DNA of 64,000 nt from Spiroplasma mirum ATCC 29335 (GCF_000565195.1 NZ_CP006720.1:434001-498000); one strand, 5' to 3'. Positions 1 through 12,054 are shown, counted from the first letter of the stretch. Notes: a model not told the origin generated them from the letters alone. Translations and numbers: made by a program.

Positions 1-393
1 TAATTAAACCAAATCTTGAAGAATTAAATGAACTGTTTCAAACTAATTATCAGTTTATGGAAGTAAGAGATATCATTAACCTTGATCAGCAGTTAATAAC
101 GGATGGGAGCCTAAAATGTTTTAATTAGTAATTGGAAAGAGGGGAGCATTTTAATTACTAATAAAAATATTTATTAAGTTAGTAGTGCTAGTGGGCAATT
201 AGTAAATTCTGTGGGAGCGGGTGATTCGATGGTTGCTGCTTTTATCGGGGCTTACTTAAAACACCATGATTTTTATCAAGCACTTTTGTATAGTGCGAGT
301 GCCGGAGCTGCAACAGCATTTACCAAAGGGATTACTGAAATGTCAGAAGTTAAAAAATTATTAAGACAAATTAAAATAAATGTAATAAAATAA
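1..393 (+). pseudogene. fruK: 1-phosphofructokinase (fruK) C-terminal remnant
   Basis: The stretch encodes the end of a PfkB-family sugar kinase. The PfkB signature GAGDSMVAAFIGAYL is readable at 211-270, and upstream pieces resemble the substrate/ATP-domain region of 1-phosphofructokinase (KPNLEELNELF, then LITNKNIY). The frame is broken: the first segment runs into TAG at about 126, and TAA codons lie at about 148-175 before the final open frame. It cannot make a complete enzyme as written. The 5' half lies outside the window. The family assignment is firm; the choice of fruK over another PfkB kinase rests on overall resemblance. Confidence 0.7.
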
Positions 394-467
394 TATTACA
401 TTTATTTATTTTATTTTTTAAAAAGAAAAAATTAATAATATAATTAAAGTAAGGAGAAAAAATAATT

Positions 468-2090
468 ATGTTAGATTCAAAAGATTTGGAAATACTAGAG
501 GCCTTAAAAGAAAATTTGGACCAGCCTTTTAAAAAAATTAAAAATTTCTTAAATCATATTAAAATATCGCGTGGTGATTTTTATTATCACTTAAATCATA
601 TTAATAGTGTTTTAAAACATAAGAACAAAACTTTGAATGTTACTAAAATTACCAAAGAAGAGTTTCAAGAAATTTATGAATTAATTACTTCGAAACAGGA
701 TATATTTTTAAATAGTAATGTTGGTGGTTATATTTTAGTTACTTATGTCTTTTTAAATGACTATACCAAACTAAGTACCATTAGTAAATTACTAAACATT
801 AGTGTGAATAGTGCTTTTAAGTTAATTACTAAAATTAATGAAACGATTCGCGAAAAATATCACTATGATAAAATTTTAATTTCAAACAGTGGTAACGGGT
901 ATTTCTTTTGTGGTGATGAATTATCAAAACGGAAATTATTGATTAATCTTAGTATACAAATTAATACAAATAAAAGTAGTAAATTAATTTTAGATTTTAT
1001 TTTTAACAAGTTTAATTTACCATATGGTTATGAAGACTTTTTAAAGATAAAAAATATTTTATTATCTCATAAAAATGATTTATCATTTGTTGAACTCGGG
1101 TGAGATACATTATCCTTAATTTTATTTATCACCTTGGTATATCGTAAAAAATTTAGTGAAGGTCAACAGCTATATTCCAAAATGGCAGACTATGAACAGT
1201 TTTATAAACATCAAAAATCATATAGTATTGCTAGTAAGGTTATTGATGAAATTTGTGAAACCTTTAATATTGAATTTACTTCTAATCAATTTGAAAAATT
1301 ATTTTTATCAAATATGTTTTTATCAAAACATGAAATGATTGTTGCCACCAATAACTTTGGTTATGAATACCAAGTCATTACTAATTTTTTGCAACAATTA
1401 TTTGATCAATTAGAAAAAGAAGGGTATACTATTAATCGCCATGATGCCCAACAACGGTTATTTCGGTTTTTAATTTGAACAAAATACCAATGAGAAAATT
1501 TATGGACAATTGATGCCACCACAAAATTAAAAAAAGATTTTATTAATTCCCGGGTGGAATATAAAACCTTGTTTAAGTTTTTAACTGCTAATTTAAACCA
1601 AAATATTAAAGAAGTTATTAATAAAGAACTAATTGAAAAACAAATTATTGAGTTTACCATTATTTTCATTCCGTATATTAATACTTTTCCCCAAAAAGAT
1701 GTTATTCACAAAGAAGCAATTCTGGTTACTGATTTAAAGGGAAGTTTAGCTAATTTACTAAAAGCAAAGGCAACTGAAATGTTTCCTAATTTTTATATTA
1801 ATAAAATCATTTCGTTAAATAATTATTACAAAAATAAAAATCACTATGATTATTATTTAAAAATTAGCAATGATGTTAACATTGAAAAAGAAAACAAGGG
1901 AATTTACTTTTCTTTAAATACTAATTTAGAAGATATGTTAGCTAAAATTAAATTAGAAAGTTTAGCAATTGAAGATTTATTAGATTTTGAAAAAGCAAAA
2001 ATGATTGTTAATAAAATCCTGGGATCAGATGCAACTAGTGAAGAAAAGGTTCAGGTTCTTTTACAATTATTTTATTTAGCAAAAAAATAA
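468..2090 (+). CDS. PRD-domain (BglG/LicR/MtlR-like) transcriptional regulator
   Basis: This 540-residue protein needs three TGA-Trp codons (at about 1101, 1476 and 1491). A helix-turn-helix-like N-terminus is followed by a second HTH (about residues 104-130, KLSTISKLLNISVNSAFKLI). A GYFFCGDELSKR segment comes next, typical of the boundary where PRD regulators carry a conserved GY..xGDE motif. The middle looks like PTS regulation domains, and the C-terminus (about 405-480) resembles a PTS EIIB-like fold. Such proteins sense sugar uptake through phosphorylation by HPr/EII. An AAGGAG ribosome site precedes the ATG. The neighbouring fruK remnant suggests a sugar-PTS locus, but the operon partners are gone or outside the window. 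The sugar is unknown. Confidence 0.65.
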
Positions 2091-2787
2091 ACCGTAAAAT
2101 TTATTGTTTCTATTTTTCATACAAAAAATAAGTTTATTTTTAATAAAAAAAATTTCGCTTTTCAATGATTTAATTATATTAGGAAGAGATTTATAAAACG
2201 AACAGCAAGTCTTTTCTTAGATACATTATTGATTAAAAAATAATTATGATAGGAAAGGAGGTGGTATCCTCATATGGGTACCCCATTAATTGATAAATAT
2301 AAACTGCAAAAAACTATTTACGAATGCGAAAATTATTTAATCAAGGAAAGAGGTATCTGTATTGAAATATTATATTTATAAAAGTATTAAAGATGTATGT
2401 TAAATTGCATTTAAATAACAAACTTATTCATATATAACATTTATAAATTTACCTTCGAAAATACATATAAATTAATATACCCCATTAAAATAACTTATCA
2501 TAAGAAATATCTTATAACAAATAACAAGTGTTGTTAAAAAATAATCATAAGTTTTATATTTTAGTTTTAAATATAATTTATAAAAATTTATTCTTATCTC
2601 CATTTTAATATGTCGCTATTTACTCATTCTCGTCTACATTGAATTTGTTTAAGTCTTATATAATATTTAAGTTTTTTAGCACATCTGTTATTCTCAAAAC
2701 CCTTATGCTTAATAATAAATTGAACTTTATAAAAAATATCCTCTCATTTATTTAAATTTAAGTTCAAAAAAACATGATAATTTTAAT
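2091..2787. other. Gene-poor AT-rich spacer
   Basis: About 700 bases without a convincing gene separate the PRD regulator from the convergent permease. The only signal I see is a strong Shine-Dalgarno (AAAGGAGGTGG) before a 35-codon frame at 2274. The rest has stops in all frames on both strands and no recognisable RNA. It may be decayed coding DNA. Confidence 0.5.
2274..2381 (+). CDS. Possible 35-residue small protein, unknown
   Basis: ATG at 2274 opens a 35-codon frame ending in TAA. It is preceded by AAAGGAGGTGG, a better Shine-Dalgarno match than most genes in the window have. The product is mixed charged/hydrophobic with two Cys and has no membrane segment. I recognise no family. It could be a small protein, a leader peptide or the start of a decayed gene. 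Confidence 0.3.
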   Translation: MGTPLIDKYKLQKTIYECENYLIKERGICIEILYL

Positions 2788-2819
2788 AGATCTTTATTCC
2801 TCGATAAAGGTCTTTTTTT
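2788..2819 (+). terminator. Intrinsic terminator
   Basis: A 10-bp stem (AGATCTTTAT with ATAAAGGTCT, one G-U pair) closes a short loop and is followed by seven T. It faces the convergent permease and would stop transcripts from the left. Confidence 0.65.
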
Positions 2820-2829
2820 ATTGGCCAGG

Positions 2830-2856
2830 AAAAAAGACTATTTATTAATAGTCTTT
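2830..2856 (-). terminator. Terminator of the amino acid permease
   Basis: On the minus strand AAAGACTAT pairs with ATAGTCTTT and is followed by a U-run. It begins at the permease stop codon. Confidence 0.7.
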
Positions 2857-4300
2857 ATACTGTTTCAAAGGTTTGCTGCGACTTAACTAATTCCGAATTT
2901 AATAAGGTAGGATCAACTTTGGCACTTGCTTCGGGTTCTGATTTTTGGGTTTTTTTAATTAAATATTCATTAATTGCTCACATAATAATCACAATCATCA
3001 TCGTACCTAATAAGAACCAACGGGTAATTCCTCCTGGTTCGGCAAAAATTGAATAAATAATATAAGAAGTAAAAGTAGCTAAAATTACCACTGATAAAAT
3101 TGCAAACGGTCAAAACATGCGAGTTTTATCAACTGGAACTTTTTTACGAATCCGATTAACAATGGCCGCTAAGATTAATAAACCATAAAAGATAAAATCA
3201 AGAACTGTAATCGCATTTGATAACTGGTCAATAATATAAAATAAATCGCCAGTAGCAAAATAACTAACTAATACGGCAATTAAATATCACACAATTCCAA
3301 TAATAGTTTGGTAAATTGCTGATCATTTTAACGAAATTGCTTTTTGGAAGAAAAAGAACTTATCTTCGGAAGCCGCATGGATTGCATGGGCTCCCGTTAA
3401 GGTCATCCCGTTTAAACTAACAAGAGCGGAAATCACAATCAACCAATAAATTACTTTGGTAAATCAGCCAGCTAACGTATTAGTAAACAAGGTAAATAAA
3501 CTTCCATCATTTGTTCCTAAGAAGATTGAGATTGATAATAAAACATAAAAGACAATAATAAATACCATTCCACAAAATAAGGCCTTAGGGACTTGTTGTT
3601 TATTAGTAACTTCTTTTTGTAAATTTGCGGCATAGATAAAACCATCAAGAGAGAATAAAATTGGTGCAATTGCAATAAAAAAATTCTTAGCGTGTCAGCT
3701 CCGCATTGTTGATTCATTAAATGAGTTATCACTAGCTGGGTGAATGAATCCTAAAAATAATCCAATAATTAACGGGAATAACTTAATTCCTAGCCCAATA
3801 ATTTGAATGATTTTCCCTGAATGACGAGTGAAAGCATTGGCAATTCCAAATAAACTCATTATTCCCACACCCCCAACCAAGAAGATTACTAATTTAACTT
3901 CAGTGCTTGGAGTTACTTCTAACGCAATTAATATAAAATCAATAATTAAGTACGATAAAATTGAGTAAATAATAGGTATATAACCTAAGATATTAAAAAT
4001 AGCTACTAATGATCCGGTTTTTCGATTAACAAAATGACCAAATCAGTTAGCTAAGGTACCACTTTTGGCTTTTTTAGTGGACGAAGCGATTTCCATAAAA
4101 GTGACAATCATCGCAATTCCCAAAATTCCAACAATGACTCATAAGATAATTGCCATAATTGGGTTTTGGGTAATTCCTAAAACATGGCCTTTCCCAAGGT
4201 CATTTTTTGAATAAATTCCAACCCCCACAACAATCCCAATCATTGTCGCAAACACAGTTAAAAACTCAAAAAGTTTTAGATGTTTTCTATTCCTACTCAC
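2855..4300 (-). CDS. APC-superfamily amino acid permease
   Basis: The protein has 481 residues and is intact when TGA is read as Trp. It starts at GTG with an AAGGATG-like ribosome site about 12 bases upstream. About 12 hydrophobic segments are visible. The first carries the TMIGIVVGVGIY motif, where APC transporters have a substrate-binding glycine-rich break. A segment SLDGFIYAANLQKEV matches the conserved APC region that follows TM6. The tail after the last membrane segment is short and charged. It is expected to exchange or import amino acids across the plasma membrane; the substrate cannot be told. A second, broken APC permease lies at 18666-20482. Confidence 0.82.
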
Positions 4301-4520
4301 TAACTAATCACATCCTTTCCCTTTCATTTTTCATAGTTTTCAAAGTAGTTTAGAATATAATTATATTATAAAATTTAAAATTTGTAATAAAATTAATTTT
4401 GGAATTCTTGGTGACCGGGTTTCTTAGTAAAATTAATGGTTATTTTAAATAATAATCTTAGCACTTTTTTAATAATTTTAGGGTAAGATAGATATAGTAC
4501 AGAAAGAAAAGAGTAGATAA

Positions 4521-5825
4521 ATGAAATTTATTGATGTTGCAACAATTAAATTACAAGCAGGAAAAGGCGGCGATGGGGCGGTCGCTTTTCGTCGTGAGTT
4601 ATATGTTCCCAAAGGTGGCCCATCCGGGGGCGATGGTGGTAATGGTGGTGACATTATCTTTGTTGGGGATGAAGGAATGAACACCTTATTAGATTTGAAA
4701 TACCAAAGTGAAATTAAAGCCCAAGATGGTGAAAAGGGGGACATTAAAGATATGCATGGTAAAAATGCTCCCCATAAATATGTTAAAGTTCCGTTAGGAA
4801 CCTTAGTTATTAATAATGCGACAAATCAAATTATTTGTGATATTTTGGAACATAATCAAGAATGTATTGTCGCAAAGGGCGGTAAAGGTGGCCGTGGTAA
4901 TGCCCGCTTTGCAAACTCACGTAATAAAGCTCCAACCATTTTTGAAGCAGGGGATTTGGGCGAAAGTCTTGAGGTTCGGTGCGAATTAAAAGTTTTAGCC
5001 GATGTTGGATTAGTTGGGCTCCCGAATGCTGGTAAATCAACTTTATTATCAAAAATATCAAAAGCAAAACCCCAAATTGCTGATTATCCTTTTACAACCT
5101 TAACTCCGCAGTTAGGGGTCACTAAGGATAGTAAAAACCGCAGTTTTGTGGTGGCGGATTTACCGGGACTAATTGAAGGTGCTAGTTTAGGAAAAGGACT
5201 TGGTCATGATTTTCTGCGCCATATTGAACGGTGCAAAATTATTGTCCATGTGATTGACATGTCCGGGAACTATGGGACCGAAAATGTGGTTGCCAATTAT
5301 CATAAAATTCAAAATGAATTAAAATTATATAATTATAAGTTAGAACTTCGCAAAGAATTAATTGTTGCTAATAAAATGGATATTGACAATGCTCGCGAAA
5401 ACTTACAAGAATTTAAACAACAAATTAAAAATGTTCATATTATTGAAACAAGTGGGTTATTAAACCAAAATTTAGATGTTTTATTAAACTGGGTTGGGGA
5501 TTTTTTAGCCGAAATTAAGGAAAACAAAGCGTTATGACAACTTGGAGAAGCAGAACCTACAAGTGATGCTAGTTATAAATATTATACTTATGAAGAAAAA
5601 CAACCAGATGTTCAAATTATTAATTTAGGAAATGGACTTTGAAAAGTTGAGGGTGAAAGCGTTTTTAAAGCTTACCATAAAACACCAATTTCAACTTATG
5701 ATAACTTATTATTATTTAATAAAAAATTGCAAGATCTCAAAGTATTTGAAATGTTATGTGCCAAAGGAATCCAACCCGGCGATACAGTTAAAATTTTTGA
5801 TTATGAATTAGAATGGGATGGTTAA
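4521..5825 (+). CDS. obgE: Obg family GTPase (ribosome assembly)
   Basis: This 434-residue protein has all three Obg parts. The glycine-rich Obg fold (residues 1-158) carries repeated GGDGG/GGNGG and KGGKGG runs. The G domain carries the P-loop GLPNAGKST (about 166), a DLPGLIEGA switch II region and NKMD for guanine specificity. The C-terminal OCT domain (about 350-434) is reached only through TGA-Trp at 5535. Obg proteins act in late 50S assembly and stress control. The nadE start lies one base after the stop, so the two are probably cotranscribed. Confidence 0.95.
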
Positions 5826-5826
5826 A

Positions 5827-6567
5827 ATGGAAAAATTACAAGATTATTTAGATTATTTAGTTACTTGAATTCGCCAAGAAGTAGCAGCCGCTCATTGCCA
5901 GGGGGTTATTGTTGGTTTATCGGGGGGGATTGATTCTGCGCTTGTAGCATTATTAGGACAAAAAGCCTTTCCTAATAACCATTTAACGGTGATAATGCCT
6001 TGTCATTCTAATCCGGTTGACCAGGAATATAGTATGAAACTAGTCAATAACCACCAGTTAACATCCCAATTTGTTGATTTAACAACTACTTATGATGAAC
6101 TAGTGAAAAATTTATCATTATCACCAAATAATAAATTAGCACTAGCCAATATTAAACCTCGTTTACGAATGACAACATTATATGCTTTAGGACAAGCTCA
6201 TCAATACTTAGTGTTAGGAACTGATAATGCTGATGAATGACATATTGGTTATTTTACTAAATATGGTGATGGCGGAGTTGATTTGGTGCCGATTATTCAT
6301 TTGCTAAAAGGGGAAGTTCGCCAGGCAGCTAAATTATTAGGTGTTTGTCCAGAAATTATTACCCGGAAACCAACGGCGGGATTATGAGAAAACCAAACCG
6401 ATGAGGATGAATTGGGTTTTACTTACCAAGAACTTGATAATTATTTACAAGGTTTTGAGACAAGTTCAATCATTAGTGAAAAAATTAAAAAATTACATAC
6501 TATTTCTGAACATAAAAGAAAATTAGCAAAAGCTCCTGCGCGAGCATTTAGTAAGTTAAAATTTTAA
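5827..6567 (+). CDS. nadE: NH3-dependent NAD(+) synthetase
   Basis: The protein has 246 residues, the usual size for the short, ammonia-dependent enzyme without a glutaminase domain. LSGGIDSA (about 31-38) is the N-type ATP pyrophosphatase P-loop. GTDNADEW and the [13 protein letters not shown] region match the deamido-NAD site, and [18 protein letters not shown] is the conserved lid segment. It amidates nicotinic acid adenine dinucleotide to NAD. Four tryptophans are TGA. It starts one base after the obgE stop. NadD, the preceding pathway step, is encoded at 43602-44702. Confidence 0.95.
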
Positions 6568-6574
6568 ACCCAAG

Positions 6575-6694
6575 ATGACCAATAAAATGGAAAAATTTGA
6601 TTCACTTATAAAAGAACTTGACCAGTTATTTCAAACTAATAACCAACAAAATGTTATAATTATTTTTTTGTTTCACTTTACCAAATTTAAATAA
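6575..6694 (+). CDS. Possible 39-residue small protein
   Basis: A short frame starts eight bases after nadE (ATG at 6575, second ATG at 6587) and ends in TAA at 6692. The first half is charged (KMEKFDSLIKELDQLF) and the second is hydrophobic (VIIIFLFHF). It has no recognisable family and a weak ribosome site. It may be the 5' stub of a lost gene in the obgE-nadE operon, and its end overlaps the hpf promoter region. Confidence 0.3.
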   Translation: MTNKMEKFDSLIKELDQLFQTNNQQNVIIIFLFHFTKFK

Positions 6695-6733
6695 AATAGA
6701 TTATAATTAAGTCAATAGAAAAGAGGATGTCGT

Positions 6734-7108
6734 ATGAAATATACTATTAGAGGCAAAAATCTTGAAGTAACTCAAGCAATGCAAGTTCATATTAATACAG
6801 TATTTAATAAATTAGAAAAATATAGTCAAGTATCTCCTAATGATATAGTTCAAATGGATATTGAATTTTATAAAGAAAATCAAGTCCATATTAATTGTTC
6901 AATTGATATAAAAGGAAAAAATAACTTCTTAAAAGCAGAAGTAACTACCGATGATTTTTATAAAGGTGTTGAGCAAGTATCCAAAAAAATGGAAGATCAA
7001 ATTCGTCGCATTAAAAACAAAACTTATCATGGGAATGGGAAAAAAGTTGAGTCATTTGCCCATGCGATTGAAAAATACAATGATTTTATTGAAATTGATG
7101 ATGACTAA
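6734..7108 (+). CDS. hpf: Ribosome hibernation promotion factor (HPF/YfiA family)
   Basis: The 124-residue protein matches the beta-alpha-beta-beta-beta-alpha HPF fold: MKYTIRGKNLEVTQAMQVHI at the start and YKGVEQVSKKMEDQIRRIKNK in the basic helix that occupies the mRNA/tRNA path of 30S. Only the N-terminal domain is present. The C-terminal dimerisation domain of long HPF is absent, and instead there is a short acidic tail (EIDDD). The ribosome site is AGAGGATG. A TATAAT box at 6702-6707 gives it its own promoter. Confidence 0.88.
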   Translation: MKYTIRGKNLEVTQAMQVHINTVFNKLEKYSQVSPNDIVQMDIEFYKENQVHINCSIDIKGKNNFLKAEVTTDDFYKGVEQVSKKMEDQIRRIKNKTYHGNGKKVESFAHAIEKYNDFIEIDDD

Positions 7109-7184
7109 TTTTATTTGATTTTTTTAACAGTTAGTTTATTTAAAAAAACAAAATGAGAAGTTTATAATACCACCAATTAAATGC

Positions 7185-7323
7185 TTTAATTAAATATATA
7201 AATAAGGTATATTTATGTAAAGATAATTTAATTTGAGCATAGATAATGCCTAATAAAAAGAGAATTTTTATTTTATTAGGCATTTTTTAATTAAATTTTT
7301 TTTAAAGAAAGAAGAAACTATTT
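7185..7323 (+). promoter_or_regulatory. Decayed promoter and leader of the giant-protein pseudogene
   Basis: This region aligns with 12055-12190 upstream of the intact paralogue. The -10 position reads TTTAAT (7185-7190) where the intact copy has TATAAT. The segment AATTTAATTTGAGCATAGAT just upstream of the hairpin is identical in both. A stem of about 14 bp (AATGCCTAATAAAA with TTTTATTAGGCATT, 7245-7282) and a T-run form an intrinsic-terminator shape before the ribosome site and ATG. The leader structure survives although the gene is broken. Confidence 0.65.
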
Positions 7324-10300
7324 ATGGAACATATTGAATCAACTTTTAATAATTTACAAAATATTTTTAACCAAAATATTGACGTTTTAAATAAAGCCAC
7401 AACTATAGATCCCAAAGCTATTGAAAGATTAGAAATATTAACACAAAAATTAGTTAATTTTAACTTCGGTTTTATTGATATATAAAGGATTTGGAACAGC
7501 AACATAATAAATTAGCAAATGATCGCCGAAAAATTATACATTATTCCAATGCGTGAGAAAAATTTATTAATAATTTAACTGCAATTGAAAATTTAAAAAA
7601 TATTTTTTCTAATTCTGAAGAATTGGTTAAAAAAGCAAGGATGAAATTAGTACTTTAATTAATGAAGCTGATGAATTAATAACCAAGGCTTATACTCTTA
7701 ATGGTATTTTTTTAAAAATTAAGAATAATAGTTTATATAATGATTTATTTCCAGATAAATCACTAATTGATAAATTCCTTACTATTGATTGAAACTTTTT
7801 TAAACCAAATTATGCTTGGTATTAGAAGCCAACCAAGATTTAGGAAAGTGCTAGAAGAGGCAAACCGAAATAAATTTTTTAAGAAAAATAAAGCTAATAA
7901 TTTAAACATTGAATTATTCCCAACTGATTTGTTAACAATTAACTTATCACCAATTATTGGTGTTTTAAAAAGTTTAAAATCAAACATGCCGGTAAAAAAC
8001 AAAAAGAAGATTTTTTCATTACTCAACAAAATTTGATTAAAAATAAATGAACTCAAGTTCCTTAATACCAATTATACTGTCAAACATTACAACTTTATTT
8101 AGCGTTTTTAAAACAAAATATTTTAACAAATAACCCTGATTTAATAAAAAAATTAAATATTGAAGAGATTGAATTTTATTTAGCTCCTTATCGAAAATAT
8201 AATAGTATGTCGGAGACTAAAGGAAAAAATATTAATTATATATATATTGATAGTAAAGAATTAACTGATGAAGAACTTTCCCAAATAAAAATTTCAACAA
8301 GTCATATGGCTTATTACAAGCTTAATTTTTGGCTAAATTTTAATTTTATTGAATTTAAAAACCTTATTTATTATAAAGTTCTTGCTAATTTCCTTGAAAA
8401 TGACCATCCGGAAAACTTTGATGAATTTTCTAGTGTTGTAGTTAATAACTGCAAAGAATTATGAAGTAACTTTGAAAAAATCTTAAATTCTCTAGTCAAT
8501 CAAAAATCATTACGTGAGATGGCTAATAATTTTTTAATAGATAATAAAATTATGACTTTTGATGAATTACAAGAATATAAAATTAGTTTATAAAGTAAAT
8601 TTTCAAAAAAAAAAAAAATAGATTATCGAGGAATCAAAGCTAATATTAAATTTTTAGATGAAGAGCATGACATTTTAAATCCTCAGATTAATCAATATAT
8701 TAATTGAAATATACGAGAATTAAATAATAATGTTTTCGATATTTTAAAGTATGTTGTTTTAAGAAAATATCCTGGTTTTTACCATAATTTAGATACTCAT
8801 TTATTATCTTCACTTGATATTGGCAAAATTATTACAAATATGCAATCTCCCAAATTGAAATTAGAGGAAATTCCTCAAAAATATCATCAATATTTTGATT
8901 CAGATTAAAAAAATCTTAATATAATTAATTGATTAAATTTTGAAAAAGTTGATATAGACAAAATTAATGATTTTAAAGATAAAAATTTCATTAGGGAAAT
9001 AAATATCTATAATCATTATATTTTAGAATTGTACCTATATTATGAACAAATATTAATTCCGCAAGAATTTATGAATCATGAAAATACAATTAATACTAAT
9101 CCCGCCGTTGTGGATTCTTCAACATATATTTTTGGCTATGAGTGGCTTTTTACATTATATTGAGTTATATAGTGTGTTACCAAAATGACTGCAAGATATT
9201 AAAGATAAAGAATATGTTATTTTTAATGATTAGCAAAATATTACAAGTGATTCAGAATTATTTATATTAATGAAAAGTATATTTATTATATTCATAAAAA
9301 ATTATACTATGATTTAAAGGCTTATGCTGCTAGTAATTCTAAGCATAAAGATGAAATGCCTAAAATGGATTTAACTAGATTCGTTGATAGTATTAAACTA
9401 AAAATTGAAAATTTTAAAGCTAATTTTAATGAAAATTTAGAAAAAACTGAATTAATTAATTTAGAAGCAAAATATGATAATAATATTAAAATTTTAACTG
9501 ATGTAGAAGATATTAAATATGTTGAAATTTCCAAACCGTTGTTAAATAAAATATGTAAGGAGTTACTAACAACTATTCCTGAGTATAAAGATGTTGATTC
9601 CAAAGCTTTTTTTACAAGAAAAAATTGCTGAGAATGAGAACTTGGAATTATTTATTTATTACTTTTGAAAAATTAGCACATAATGAAATTTATAAATATA
9701 ACCAAGATGATCCGCGTTTTTTAAAAACTACAAGCAATGATTAAAGAAATTTACAATTTTTTATTAAAGATATTTAATAATTTAGAAGCAAATTTATGGG
9801 GAAAGGAAATAAAATTTGATAATTATCAAGATTTTACAAAATCATATCTTGATTTTATTGATGAAAAAAATCAACCAGTAATTGGAGCTCTCGTTGATTT
9901 TTATAAAATTATAACTGCAAATAGTAATTATGGTTTTGTTGGTGTTAGAGATTTAAATAATTTTTTAAATGAAATTATTACAGAATTCTTAAAAGATTAC
10001 ACTAAATTAGAAGCTGAAATTTTACAAGGAATTATTCCGCAAAAATGTTATGACTATTTTAACATTTCACCTAATCAAAATTTATATCTTGATAATATTC
10101 TAAAAAATATTTTTATAATTAATAATCCAATAATAGAGCAAAAAGAATCAAAATTTAATTTAGAAGAAAAAATATTTGAATAACTCCATTAAGCTTGTTG
10201 ATATGAAACAAAAAAATGAAATGATTATTATAGAAAATATTATGCTTCTTATGAAAAATTAATAAAAGATGTTAATCCGTTAGCAGAACAACTTAAAAAT

Positions 10301-11825
10301 AAAGAACTACCTAAATTATTAGTTTTAACTTTAACAAATTTAGTTTTAGTGCCTAAGGAATATAATAAAATTTATTTAAAATATAAAAAACTTTGACAAG
10401 ATTTTACAAATAAATTAATGAATTAGCAAAACTAAATAATCGTTTTTCTCCTAGCCGAGAATCAACTCAATATTCTAATTTAAAAAATCAGGTAATAATA
10501 CTAGAAAAAGAGTTTGAAGAAGTCGAAAAAATAATACTTTTAAAACTTAAAAATTTAGATAAAATTAGTAAGGATATTCAGGAAATAAATGATTTCCATG
10601 TTAAAATTCAAGATGTTTTTACGAAAATTAATAAAATAACAATTGATTTGAATGATCATTGTTCAAAATTATTAGAGATATATAATTGATTAGAGAAAAC
10701 TAGTAAAGATATTGATAATAATTTCAAACAAATTCACCAGGAATTGGCTAAAAATGAAACCACAAAATATTTTTATGCTAAAGAACAGCAAGTATTTGGT
10801 GAAAATGCATTTTTTTCAAAACACTCAGGAATTAATAAAAGATAAAATGTGGACTTTAGAAAAAATAATGGTTTTTGAAGAAATAATAACTTCTTTTAAA
10901 AATATAAATAATATATTTGTAGGTAACGATATGCAATTACTAAACATTCAAAAACTTAAACAAAATTTAAAAATTCTTTTTACAAAATTTAAAATATTAA
11001 CAAAACTAAGTGAAGAAGAAATAAAAACTCCTCAATACAAAAATTTTTTTGCTGATTTAAAGAAAAATTATAATATTTTATGTTACCGAATTAAAAATAC
11101 TCCTAATTTACTAATTAATTTAGAGATTCAAGAAGAAAAACAATTTATAAAAAATATCCAAAATTCAATAATTTCTAACTCTATTGTTTGTGAACCAGAA
11201 ATAATAAATTTTTCTGAATTTTATGATGACGAGTTATATCAAAACCTATGTTACAATTATTCGAAAAGAGGAGAGATTATTCCTCAATTACCCATTTGAA
11301 GCAAAAATATAATGACATTGCCAATTGTATAAGAAAGCATTATAATGATCAAAAAATCAAACTATAACTAATTTACAAAATTCCTTTCCTTTTTATAATG
11401 GCATTTTAACTTGAATTTCTACAATGGGTAATCCCTTGGCGGATATAATAATGGAGACAGAGCAAATTTAAAAAATAACGAAGTTATCAAAAACTAAACT
11501 AATAAAATAGGGATAGTAAAACCAAACGAATCGTAAACAGATAATCAAAAAAATCCTAAGTAAAAAATTAGCTAATCTTAAAGCATAAAATCTCAAATCT
11601 AAAAAACTTATTTTAAATAGATGGGAAGTTTATTGTGATTTTAAAAATAGTAATTCATCTTTAGTTTTAAAAACTTTCATTGCATTAAATATTATTAATA
11701 ATTTAGAAGAAGATAATAAAAAATATCAAATGTTATATCAAAATGTTTTGAACCAAAAAAGAAAGAACCCACCTTTTAAAGAGCAAAATATTATGAAAAA
11801 AAGCTTATCAAATATAAGTAGGTAA
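7324..11825 (+). pseudogene. Decayed paralogue of the 1566-residue giant protein
   Basis: It starts like the intact copy (MEHIESTFNNLQNIFNQNID versus MDHINKNIKEMQDIIRQNSN) and follows it to the last residue (SNISR versus EESIR), over about 4.5 kb in the same order. Many frameshifts and stops break it, for example at about 7484, 7656, 8037, 8593, 8908 and 9168. An A13 run at 8605-8617 is one frameshift site. Longest readable pieces are at 8207-8593, 9737-10183 and 10712-11300. Similarity to the intact copy is moderate except for one nearly identical tract near 9663-9770. No function is known. Confidence 0.8.
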
Positions 11826-11837
11826 TTAAAATTTAAT

Positions 11838-11862
11838 AAAACTTTGCAATAATCAAAGTTTT
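11838..11862 (+). terminator. Terminator after the giant-protein pseudogene
   Basis: AAAACTTTG pairs with CAAAGTTTT 13 bases after the pseudogene stop. The intact paralogue has a closely related hairpin at 16907-16937, so the whole transcription unit was duplicated. Confidence 0.65.
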
Positions 11863-12054
11863 ATTATATATAACTAGTAGTTATTATATTTTTAAAGCAA
11901 TATCATTTTTTATGCCCCAAATGATAGCTGAACTAATTTTAAATGTCATTAAGATTGAAATAACTAAAATAATTAATTTTATTTGATTTTTTTAACATTT
12001 AATTTATTCAAAAAAAATAAACTAGAATAATTTTATTCATTAAATTATCAATGC

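Noticed and set aside
1101-1103. Many apparent early stops (TGA) inside genes, for example in the PRD regulator, alaS, relA and the giant protein
   Set aside because: TGA is tryptophan in this group. Reading through gives single frames with family motifs on both sides, so these are not breaks.
4831-5067. Long open frames antisense to obgE (also antisense to giant-protein gene, xseA and others)
   Set aside because: They mirror the codon pattern of the real gene, have no ribosome site, and encode nothing recognisable.
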